Below are positions 48,801-59,417 of a stretch of 64,000 bases of DNA, in pieces. Position numbers and translations under genes: made by a program. Position 1 is the first letter of the stretch. Each line of letters opens with the position of its first letter. The notes below the pieces were generated by a model that had not been told where the DNA came from, ran no database searches, and saw nothing but the letters and a program-made list of their open reading frames with translations. Where the stretch lies: NCBI GenBank assembly GCA_902729315.2, contig LR746273.1, forward strand, positions 3,759,001 through 3,823,000, read 5' to 3'. Origin of the DNA: Spirodela intermedia (taxonomy: Eukaryota; Streptophyta; Magnoliopsida; Alismatales; Araceae).

Positions 48801-50248
48801 GCCCTTCATACCAAGTACATCAGCCCACTTCTTCCAAAGAACAAAACCACAAGGTTTCACTCATTTAGTATTGAGATTTATCTTGCTGGTGAGTAGACTC
48901 ACTTTATATTTTATCTTAGCCATTAAAAGTGTTAGGACTCCTTGTTACCCATACAAATTGTTTCACTTATTATAGGGCCAAAACACAAAATAAGAAATAA
49001 ACTCTAAGCATGTTAGGTAATTTGCTATGGGTAAAAATATGATATCCTCAATTTCAGTATTGTATAAATAAAATTAGTAGTAAAAAATTACTATTTTGCC
49101 CTTCATTATTCATTCTCAATATGATAATGTAAAAATTGTATTTTACCTTGTTCCTTTTAATTGAGTTAAGAATTTGCATATAGTGAGGTTATGCATTTTA
49201 AAGTTTATTGGCATAAAAGACCTTGCCTCCAAGTTTTCAAAAAAAATTGAAAGATTTAGATGAAAGAAAGTCGGCCCATCCATATTATCACAAATTAAAT
49301 AAAATAAATTCCTTTTTTAAAATATTGACATAAAATCTGTCTATATGAGTCAATAGCTTATATATACTAGTTTTAAAATAGTTGACTAAATCATTTGATG
49401 AAAATTGCTGAAGTGACTTCAAGTGGAAAAATAAGATTGTGGGTTGTTTTTACTACCAATTTATACAATCTTTGAAAACAATGAGTTTTTTGTAAAATCT
49501 TGAAAATACTTAGAAATGGAGGATTAATCTTAATATATATGTGTAGGTTATTAATTTAAATTTTAGTATAACATTGTAATTTGTTGCTTAGATTGGGTTC
49601 ATAATTTGTCAATGTAAAACATGATTATTCAACAATTATCAATGATAATGACCTTCATTAGATTGTTTCTGAAAAAATAAAAAATATATATTTATAGATA
49701 AAAAAGATTTTATCCTCTTTATTACTTCTAAATTCTGTAAAATAAAATCATATTTTCCATAGTTGGTTTTAAATTTTGCATGTAGAACCTATGTACCTAC
49801 AGATTTTATACATATCAATGGTACACTCCTTGCCTAGTAACATCTACAAAATGCTGAAAATGCTTCCTTAAAATGAATGAAGTTCAATTGATCTTCATTA
49901 ATTCCAATTTTAGTAAACTAGTCTCGTCCGTCTGTCCCACCCAATTCGGAGCCTGACGATCCTTTGTTAACGAGCGGTGGAAATGGTGCTGGGGTGTGCT
50001 GCCGCCGCACAGCGTGAGGGTGTACCAAGCAGCGGGATTGGATATTAAAAAAAATTGGGAAGATCCACCGAAGTGGGTCGCCTTAATGTGTAACAGGGGA
50101 AGCTCGAAAGCTGTTCCCGTCCCTGTCGGGGGAGATGCCAACCATCTCTCCTTCTAACGAACACAAGTAAATAGAGAATTCCTTTTTATATCATCTTAAT
50201 TTTGAAACCTTCCTTCCGCCCCATCCACCACTGCATGCGGAATTTTCA
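45881..50248. other. Intergenic between divergent BOU and DAR GTPase genes
   Basis: Mostly AT-rich. About 45881-46150 is presumably BOU promoter and about 49880-50248 the DAR GTPase promoter and leader. Open frames at 47111-47362 (-) and 48528-48896 (+) do not resemble known proteins. A 21-bp direct repeat occurs at 46844 and 46904. A TA/TG microsatellite lies at about 48005-48037. No complete mobile element could be outlined. Confidence 0.5.
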
Positions 50249-53200
50249 ATGGGCATGACGGGGGCCATCTGCACCTACCGGCAGCACTTGGCAGCGACCG
50301 TGAAGAAAGCGGGCTCTTCAAGAATGGGGACCTGGGGGGGCTGGTTCACCCCCCACTCGGCGGCGGCTGCGCGGGCCATCCTCGAACGTGTTCCCCTCGT
50401 TGATCTTACCCTCGAGGTTCGAGACGCCAGGGTACGCTGAGGAGATGTCAGAAAACCGATTGTCTTTCTTGTTAATTATGCCCGTTATGTGAGAATGTGG
50501 GTCTTGTGGGCAGATTCCATTGTCGTCTGCTTTCCAGCCCTTGACGCAGGATTCCTTTTCACGCAGACGGATAATACTGCTGAATAAGTTGGATCTTGCA
50601 GATCACGCGCAAACGGAGGTATTCCTGTTCTTTAGATGTTTGCCGTTGCTTTATGAGCTACACACCTCTCTAATCTAGCTACACCGCTTGCTTCCCTTTC
50701 TTATGTTTTAGATATAAGCTTACCGTCCGGTAGAATCTAAGAACGTAGGCAAGAGAAATAGGGTTCTTTCTTTGTTGAATTGGAGCTATGATGTTCTCTA
50801 CCGATGATTAGGATTGCTTGCAGAGAGAAAAAGTATAAATGGGTTCTTAACTTGTTAATGAGGTATCGATTTTATTTCTTAACTTGATGCGGCCTCCAAA
50901 ATGAGATTCTCCGTCTGATTAGCATGGTGAGATATTAATCTGCCTGAAAGAGCATCAAGATGGAGAACTACATTTGGGAGAAACAGGTTAAAATATGTTG
51001 GTAAATTTGCGTGCATATTCGGTCCTCGCCAAATAGCTTGTCTTGAGCGACTTTTTAATTAAACTTACAACAAATGATTTGCATCGATCGGTCATCTGAG
51101 CATTATTTATTGTTTTTTTTCGTTACAATTCGTTATTTTTGAGGGTTGAGGATGGTGTCTTATATACCGTCTTTGATCTGCAGAGATGGATCGATAGTTT
51201 CAAAGAGAAAAATTGCATTTGCTTTGGGGTTAATTCCCACAATAAAGGAAGCATCAGAGAGGTGATTTCTAATTTTTCTCACAAAATACACGTCCATGGC
51301 TGTAAATTGATTCCTATTTTGACCTCCAAATCATGCACATCCGTACAGTTAATAAACTTTGTAAGGGCTCGGATCAAGGAACTAAAAGCTGGAGACTCAG
51401 GTCACACTGCAACAGTAATGCTGGTTGGAATTCCAAATGTTGGAAAGTCTGCGATTGCTAATGCCATGCATCAGATTGGGCGCATAAGCGCAGAAGGTAT
51501 GGCTAGGCTTTTCATACTTTTGGCCGAAGGAATGATCTTCATTTATATAAGAAAGCCTTCAGTTTCGTCCATTTACTGGGACTGATGGACCATTTTGACA
51601 ACTAAGCTATTGCCAATGTTTTCCATACATAACTGACTTTTATCAATCTTTGCATGTCTTGTTATCTCCAAGAAAAGGGAAAGCTTAGGCATGCAATTGT
51701 GAGCTCCACCCCTGGGGATACCAAAGATATTAGAAGTTACAAGGTAGGGGGGTTCACATTTGTACCATCATTGCCATTCTTACATCTTTCTTCCCATGGT
51801 TATTATTGTTAGGTTGAATATATTCTTAAGCACTCGTGATTCGTGATGAGCCTCCACTTTCTAAAATTCTTGGGATTGCCCACATTTTCTGTCTTATAAT
51901 ACTGTGGAGTTACAGTATTAGGTTAATTCTTACAATGAGAATGTCAGAGATAGTGATGGGGTCGAGGAAACTGATGTCTAGAGCTGTACCATAGTTTTCA
52001 GAATCCGGTTATCCTTCTCTGTCTCAACCCTCATTTTTGTTTCAGGGCACGCATTAACTAGACCCTTTACCACTTGTACTTTCCCACCTCAACCGAATCT
52101 CCTTTCATTCACTTTCCTGACATTACCAGGCCTTAAAATGGTGCCTGACGTTGACATTCCTGAGATAGCCGAATGAAGATGCCAATAGTAGTTCTCTGAG
52201 AGCAGGATATATGTAACTACGTGGACCCTTTGTACACATGTGGGGTGTGCTTCATCTCATTACGCATGTAATGAGATGATTGCTGGGCTCTTGTCCTTTG
52301 GTGTCCGATAGGCTCATCTTGATTTTGGGACGTTGCGTTTCCTGTAAGGTTTTATGAATCGAATGTATTGTATCTTTGATCTATTCATTTCTTCAGTGTG
52401 GAATAATCCTCATATGCTTGAAGAAACAGAGGGCATAAATATCTACTTTTGTTTACAGATTGCAAGTCACCCAAACATTTATGTGTTGGACACACCAGGG
52501 ATTTTATTTCCAGAAATAGCTGACGCCCATGCAGCTTCAAACTTAGCTCTGACAGGTTTGCCACGCTCGATTGTTTTATCAGTTCTTTGCATTGCTAGTT
52601 GTTCTCTCACAGAATAACAGTAATAATAATAATAATAGCCCGTTTTCTTTACCTTCTGTCCAGGGGCAATTAAGGACAGTCTTGTAGGTGAATGTGCACT
52701 TGCCCAGTATTTTCTGTCCGTTCTGAACTCAAATGAGGAGTACAAGAAGTGGGAGTCCTTGAGTGGACATGCCAAAGAGAACTCTGCACAGAAGAGGGGG
52801 CAATACCCATCAGATCACACGCAGGTACTAAATAATATCTTCTGAAATGAAGCCATTGAGCGTTTTCAGAGCTACCATTATCTTCTGTGGAGTACCTGAG
52901 GCTCCCCTCCGCCCCCCCCCCTTTTTCGACTCAAATAATCAGGTGGGTCGTAGGCCTTTTAATAGTGAAAAAGAATAGCTAAGATCAGCAATTCCCTCTG
53001 CCTATCTACACAAAAATCAGGTGGGTCGTAGGCCTTTTAATAGTGAAAAATAATAGCTAAGATCAGTAATTCCTTCTGCCTATCTACACAAAAAATCAGG
53101 TGGGTCCCCTCTGCCCCCCCGGGTAGTTAGTGAGTGACTGTTTCAGGAGCGATTCCCTTCCACATTCCTGACGACGATTTTATTTCCTCATGAAGTAATA

Positions 53201-53566
53201 AATAAGCCCTTTATTCTCCATTCTTACGCACTCTTTGATTCTTCATGTGCACAGGACTTCGTCGTGTGGGACGTTCGGCGCACTCTTTTCGAAACCATTT
53301 CGTCCTTTGGAAGAAGATGTCTGGAGGAGGAAGTCGAAATGGGTAGGCTGATTGAGCTCCAGTTTGCGGCCTTGCACGAAGATTTCAGAATTCCCGCGGA
53401 TGATACGGACGGATACAGGACTGTAGCTTTGAAGTTGCTAAACCTCTTTCGGACTGGGAGACTGGGCCGCTACACATTGGATCCAATTCCCCAAGTATCT
53501 GACGACCACTCGCTCATCCATCCCCCTAACATCAGCCCTTCGGATTTTCCATCACAAAACATATAA
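50249..53566 (+). CDS. DAR GTPase 2 / MTG1-type mitochondrial ribosome-associated GTPase
   Basis: Eight exons close in phase: 50249-50431, 50514-50618, 51184-51261, 51349-51496, 51673-51743, 52459-52555, 52664-52824 and 53255-53566, giving 384 residues. GTPase motifs occur in circularly permuted order, as in the YlqF/MTG1 family: VRDARIPLSS (the DAR motif, 57-66), G4 NKLD (85-88), G1 GIPNVGKS (149-156), G2-like SSTPGDTKD and G3 DTPG (206-209). The C-terminus (YPSDHTQDFVVWDVRRTLFE onward) matches plant DAR GTPase 2. MTG1 proteins assist assembly of the large mitoribosomal subunit at the inner membrane; the role here follows the family. The N-terminus is basic and contains a serine/alanine stretch. 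A second ATG at 50255 is an alternative start. Exon 3/4 was split by an 87-bp stop-free intron because the spliced form matches the remembered Arabidopsis protein best. Confidence 0.93.
52938..53106 (+). repeat. Tandem duplication (78-79 bp unit, about 2.2 copies) in DAR GTPase intron 7
   Basis: Units start with ATCAGGTGGGTCG at 52938, ATCAGGTGGGTCG at 53016 and a partial ATCAGGTGGGTC at 53095. The two full copies differ at only a few bases, so the duplication is recent. A C-run precedes it (about 52910-52922). Confidence 0.85.
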
Positions 53567-54109
53567 TCAAATCGTACGTTAGTTCTGCATCTTCTGACGA
53601 GTATGAAAAATTAGTTATCTGAGTTCAGATGATATTTTGAGAAAATTAATGTTGTGTTATAAACGTTCATGCAACCCGGCTTATAAAATGGGTCGGAGAT
53701 GATCCGAATCAGCGAAGTAGGTGGGCTTATCATACCGGGCGGACCCGGGCCGGTTCGCCGGACGACTCGAACGGAGGCGGAGGAGCGGACGGGGGGTGAG
53801 GCGGAAGGCAGAGGAGGGGGTGACGGGGGGCAGCGGACGACTGCGACGGTGGCGGCGAATCAACCAACTGAGTAAGAATATGATGTGCGTGTTGGTTAAT
53901 AAAGGAGACCTCTAAGCAGGCGACCTAATCGAGTTTAGCTAGACAGACGTGAGGAGAGAAGTCTGACGTTTTGCTATGGATCTGAATTTTGTCGAGTCCA
54001 ATAAAACAGTTGGGCCAACAATAATCTGTGTTGTGGCTTTTGTTTGGACGCCTTCCTCTGGTTTTATGGAGGACCCGCTTCCTCTGTGGGAGCGGGAAGA
54101 ATCTCTAGC

Positions 54110-54111
<2 letters not shown>
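53567..54111. other. Short intergenic gap with GC-rich island before the NDUFAF3-like gene
   Basis: A GC-rich, G-run-rich patch at about 53735-53865 (CGG, GGGGGGTGAGGCGG and GGAGGGGGTGACGGGGGG type sequence) lies 300-430 bp before the next start codon. It probably belongs to the promoter of that gene. No open frame of interest was seen on either strand. Confidence 0.5.

Positions 54112-54165
<54 letters not shown>
54112..54165 (+). repeat. (GA)27 microsatellite in the leader of the NDUFAF3-like gene
   Basis: An uninterrupted GA run of 27 units ends at 54165, one base before the start codon (GAGAC-ATG at 54167). GA runs in plant leaders and promoters are binding sites for BPC/GAGA-type factors. 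The run is in frame with the coding sequence and would read as Arg-Glu repeats if initiation occurred upstream. Confidence 0.9.
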
Positions 54166-54166
<1 letters not shown>

Positions 54167-54168
<2 letters not shown>

Positions 54169-57100
54169 GGCGGGTGCCGGGGGGCAGAGGATGGCGTCGA
54201 TGCTGCCGCACCTCCTGAAGACCCTTGGGGGGAGGACATCTTTCCCGGCGGCTAATCTACCAAGCCAGACACTCCCGTCTCTCAGGTAATGCCCCGTATC
54301 GTCAATCTCTGCATCTCGTTCGTTGGGTGAGTTTCGTTCTTCATCTGCGTTCCTCACGGGCTGTTCCTGATCTTTTGGGGGTGGGGGGGATGGGGGGGAG
54401 AGGACAGGCGGGCGTTTTCACTCTATGATCAGATAAATCTCATCGATAGCGTTCCTGAAGATCAGCTGCGATTTCAGGGGTAAGCGACTGTTTTTGACAT
54501 TGATGGTATTACTACTCTTGATGTATGAGTTTATACTATGTTTTGTCTGTTCTTGGTTTCCTGTGAATTCTTATCTCGAATCGTTCCGCTTTTGTTGTCA
54601 TGAGGCGCAGTGATGGAGCGATGTTGAGACCTGTCAGCACAGGTTTTACTACCAAGTTTTGGAATAATGGAAAACTAATTGAATCGTTAAAATATTCTGA
54701 AGCAGGTTGCTATGGAGAATAAACGTCGAACTGATTAGTCCGAAGTTGAAAACATGGCGAATAACAATAAAATTATAAATAGTGATCAAGTGATTCCAAC
54801 ACTTACCTGAATATGAGCTTCTGCATGTTGTGAATGAACATAGAACACCAACATTAGGGTTAGAATGTTCAAACAATTGATGTTGCGCGAATAAGGGATG
54901 ACGACGGAAATCAGTTTGAAACACGATTCACATTCAATGATATTCTTTTTCAGCACATTATCTATGCTTATACTCTTAGTGTGCTGGAAAGTTAACATGC
55001 AAGAGGTGATTTACTAGCTATAATTACTGACATTGTCGATAGAATGAAGAATACTACTGGCAGTGAATCTACAGCAGTAATTACTCCTGTACCTTTACTA
55101 TGCTATTATACATCTCAGTAATTGAGTGGAAGAAGCATCTCGGTAGATAGCCAGATTCAATACTGAATGTTGAAAGGAAATTAGATGGAGATAATAATAG
55201 CTAAATATGATTAATGATTCACTGAAGTTTCTCCGAATTTTAAGGATGATATAGATCTCTATTTTCATCAGAGCGTGGTCCTTTACCACTGTCTAGGTAA
55301 CAGGACCCGGCAACTTGGTGATGTCTACTTCTAGATATGTTTAAACTCAAAATGAATGCATAGAAGTAAGAAAATTAGAAACATAAATATTCATGATAAC
55401 ATAACAAGGAATAAAATATAACTAAAGTAATAAAAAATACGTTTTAAATAAATTGATTGTCGCTCAAGTAACTTTTTTAATATCCATTGATATAAAGAAT
55501 TATGTATCGATAGTATAAAAATATATGATAGGGCTTTTGACCAAAAGTTCATTCACGCTCAAGAAGGTGTGGAGAAGGTACCATTTGTACATCATTTTGT
55601 ACTGTGTGAATGGGTTTCACATCATATGCCATACTATGTTTTAAATTGAAATCGCTTTGCACATAGAAAGATATTCTACGTTATTCCCAGAATAATGCTG
55701 TCATGCAAAGTAAATTCATCAAACACGCATTGGCTTTATAAGTACATATATGATAGATGCGATTTGTAGATCCTATTTTTTTTTTCAAAGCTATGATTTT
55801 CTTGAATGATTATGATTCACCTTTCTAAGACGGTATGAAGTTACGAAGTACACGCTTCTAGAGCTAAGTGTGAGCTTTCTTTGTCGCTTCATGGTATCTT
55901 TTTGTTGCTTGTATGTTTTTGCTAAATTCTGCATGTTTTTAGGTACTCTGACACAGGATTCACTGTAAATGGCGTAGAGTACGAAGGGAGCTTGCTCATT
56001 ATTGGCAATTTGGTCACATCTTGGTCTCCCAAAAGCTTTTCTGAGATAACCAGTGATAGGTACTTTTGAAACTTTTCGTGTTACGAAGGCATATTATTTA
56101 TGTTTTTGGGAGCTTTTCAATACATCATTGTTATCTCATCTGCAAGTTACATTACTGAATAACACAGCTTTCTGGACATATCATGAATTTCATCAAATAT
56201 TCAGACAACCTCTTTCTGTTCTTCTATTGCACCACTTTCTTTTGATGGAGCTAAACCTGTCTTATTGTTGGTAATGATTTGGAATGTAACAGAACCTCCA
56301 GTATCTTATCAGAAATATTTATTTATCGGCGAGATCTGACCTTCTTTGATTTGTATTCAGAGTCTGTTCTAGTCCTATTCTAGCGAAACTTTGTGAGTAT
56401 TCCAGAAAATAATGCTGGACTAACTTCCTTTATGGGACTTTAAATAGGTTTCTCCTAGTTGTCAGTTGGGAACTTAGAACAATTCAAAAGAGTCCAGGTC
56501 AAATTGACTGCCAAACTTTATGCAGTTCTATTTAATTGTTATGTCCATGTTATTCAATTTAAAAGATTTGAATATGATGGCTTCCACTGCTTCTGTTGCT
56601 CAGTCCGTTGGTTTATTATTACATCTATCAATGAAAATTATTCATCAATGGTTCCATTCATTGATATTTTGTATTTTTCTCTTTTTTCCCCAGTCTATCA
56701 ATGCTCAAATTGATACGTCCTGTTCCAGGTATGTTCATGCTGATATAGCTTGGTTGAATGTGAATGAAAGCTTTCTCACTTGGTCTCGGTGCCTGTCAAC
56801 ATTTTGGTTGGGAACTTCTAGAGATTTTTTTCTGTTATTTTTTATTAAGGTTCGTAGTTTCTTGGGTTTATTGGCGATGTTGAAGAAAGGAATTACTTCT
56901 CTTGAAAGTAATAATGTAGTTTATGAAGAATGTTCATGGATTTAGGGAGAACAAACTTTCATCTGCTTACAAATAGACCTCCCATGGTTCTCACCAAAGG
57001 TGGATAATAGGCGAACACTATTTGGAGCCATAGATGCTCATTAACTAGTGGTTCCAAAATGTCACACGTCGCTAGAAAAATAATTCGTTTCTTTCAAATC

Positions 57101-59417
57101 TTATTTTATTGGGCGTTGAAAAATTTACATTTGGTTGCTGATCATATGCCAACAAATGGCGAAAGCAGCCTCACTGTGGAACCAATGCTTTGTGATCGTA
57201 ACGCATATAAAATAGATGGAATTTTCCTGATCTCCTAGATAGTGTGTGGAATGATCAATATCTATGGTGATCGCCCATTAGGAGAGAGGACAAAAGGTCA
57301 AGTCCATACCTTCGTTTCTGCTGGTTTCAACCTATATAATTCGGACGATCTTGTTATAAGTGCAGATTGAGGGGAATTCTGTTGTTTATATGGAATGTAG
57401 AGTCCTTTGGCTCCATTAGGTCTGGATTTCGATACTCCAAGCTAGACAATCACTGAAATATAGTTCGCTCTGCTTAGTTGGAATGCCTCAAGCCTTTGCG
57501 TCAAAGTACCTACGGTAATCACCCACTTCGTTAATGAACTCATTCATTGAGAAAACAGTAGCGTTGGGCTTCTCATTTTGTGATCAAGCATGAAATAGGC
57601 TAATCAACTTTATCACCCTGAATCCGTCAAAGCAGGTGTCATATCCTTTGAGTCACTGTGGTATGACGAGAGCCAGTTCAAATTGTCTTGGTTTCGCTCA
57701 GCCCACGTTTGAGAGACAGATGAGGATGCTATTCAATTGTATATGCTCCAGCATCCAATCTTTAAAAGATTGGAATTTTTTTTGAACTTTTCTCTATTCA
57801 ATCAGTTCAAGATCTATGGGTGTTTCAACCATGCAAAGACATTTCTAATAAATCTTTTAAGAGGAAAGTTTGGAGATTGAATCAAATTAGTTTTCATCGT
57901 CAGTCAGACCACATACAGGATCAATCAATGTTCTTTTTGATTCCCTTTGAGTAATCATCGTTGGTGCCAACAAAACCACATATCTCAGAGGGATACGACC
58001 TGTCATCTATTTTAGATGATATTTTCTTTCGAATTTCTTGTGAGAATTCGCATTCCTCCTCTTGTGAGCATATTATCCGTCGGAGGGAGAAATGTCTGTA
58101 AAATTCTTACCCTTTATGAGTAGGGTTTTCTTGAAGAAACTTTACTGGTGAGATATAAATGCTCCCTCTGATCATTTACTTCCAGCAGCTGGGATGGGAT
58201 AATGATATTGTTGGCATGAAGATGAAAAACATTGAAGATTACTGGACGGTGAAGCTCAAGTTAGTTAGGATTCGTTTGCTATTACAAATCAATGTTCTTG
58301 GACCTTGTATTAACTCGATGCTAACATTGTTTCTTGAACAAGTCCATATCTCTCGACTACCGCAAAATCAACTATACGATATGTGATTAGTGTGATGACC
58401 AATTTATGCATCGACAACAAGCCCCTCATATGCTGGTTGTCCAATGGATAGACATTCTATCAACTCTAGGTAAAAGATTGTTGTACTCTATACATCTAGT
58501 TAAATGATAGATAATACTGACTGGAAAAGCTTAAAAAAATGACAAGAGTTCTATCAAGTTATTGCAAATTTCGACCGATTGCTCATGGGGTTGTTATGTT
58601 TTTACTGTTGAAGATTCTGCTCAAAGAAATTAGATTAGAATTGAAGTGTTTCCTATAAAATTTTACCATGATGACAAGGATGCTTATCGTATAATCATAA
58701 ACCTGATATTCCACAATAGAATGAAATGCATTAAGATTAAGCACCACCTTTGGACCTTACATAAGAAGACAAGTGTTCACTGTAACATTGAGAAAGCTGA
58801 AGGTGGTATATATATTATTCTCAGGTTCGTAGAGTGTTAAGGAGACAAGTGCATTTGTGTTTTTGTTCTACTATTAATTATTTCTTCTGTTTTATCCTTG
58901 TCACTCCTGATGATATGTGGGGTAGAATAGGTGTGTCTCATAATCTTTTTTGGGTCTGTCATGTTTTTAGCACAACAATCTCCCTCTGTTTATTGTGCAT
59001 TCCCGTCTTCTTCTCTGATCCATCGACGATGTTACTATTTTCCTCTGCTGCAGAGATTTTAATTTTGGGTTGCGGAAGGCAAATTCAGCCAGTGAGTCCT
59101 GAAGTGCGTCAATTCATTCGGTCTACTGGAATGAAATTGGAGCCAATCGATTCGGTTTGTGAAGAAGCATATTCTCTCATTTATTTCTTAAATAATTGCT
59201 CTCGTTGTTTTCCTAGAACTGTATCGGTTTCGGTCTATCAGTTTCATGAACTTGTTTATCATCTGTGGTATCTGGTATTAAATGCATACCCGTTTTAGTT
59301 ATTATGTTCTTCTTTCATTCCCCTTGGCAGAGAAATGCAGCGTCCACATACAACATCTTGAACGAGGAAGGAAGGGTGGTGGCTGCGGCGCTCCTTCCCT
59401 ACGGATTCTCTTCATGA
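54167..59417 (+). CDS. NDUFAF3-like complex I assembly factor (Mth938/DUF498 domain)
   Basis: Six exons close in phase: 54167-54285, 54408-54479, 55943-56059, 56694-56728 (35 nt), 59054-59154 and 59331-59417, giving 176 residues. The first 40 residues are arginine/serine/leucine-rich, as expected for a mitochondrial presequence. The core reads YDQINLIDSVPEDQLRFQGY, then TGFTVNGVEYEGSLLIIGN, SWSPKSFSEIT, EILILGCGRQIQPVSPEVR and STYNILNEEGRVVAAALLPY. This is the signature of the Mth938/NDUFAF3 family. NDUFAF3 acts with NDUFAF4 early in assembly of the peripheral arm of respiratory complex I; the plant role is by homology. The microexon 56694-56728 (SLSMLKLIRPVP) is required to restore the conserved text. 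Intron 1 ends in G-runs instead of a pyrimidine tract. Intron 4 (2.3 kb) carries retrotransposon debris. The gene follows the DAR GTPase gene by 600 bp on the same strand. Confidence 0.93.
57860..58830 (+). pseudogene. Decayed copia RT/RNase H fragment in intron 4 of the NDUFAF3-like gene
   Basis: In the + direction, with many frame changes, pieces of copia pol are readable. One stretch near 57880-57920 resembles the RT region with FHRQSDH. Another near 58395-58490 reads DQFMHRQQAPHMLVV then GKRLLYS, resembling the QFM-PHM-GLLYS region. The RNase H end at about 58649-58760 reads IKFYHDDKDAYRIIINLIFH and RMKCIKIKHHLW, matching the DNK-FHERTKHIEID motif. No LTRs were found. The same transcriptional sense as the host gene is notable but unproven to matter. 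Confidence 0.65.

Noticed and set aside
48528-48896. Plus-strand 122-codon frame in the BOU-GTPase gap
   Set aside because: AT-rich, no motif, no splice context; chance is sufficient.
53681-53915. Arginine-rich frames in the GC-rich patch before the NDUFAF3-like gene
   Set aside because: Composition-driven frames on both strands; better explained as promoter GC island.
54044-54357. Several long frames made of alternating Arg-Glu or Leu-Ser on both strands
   Set aside because: They are translations of the (GA)27 microsatellite. Only the frame from 54167 continues into conserved protein.
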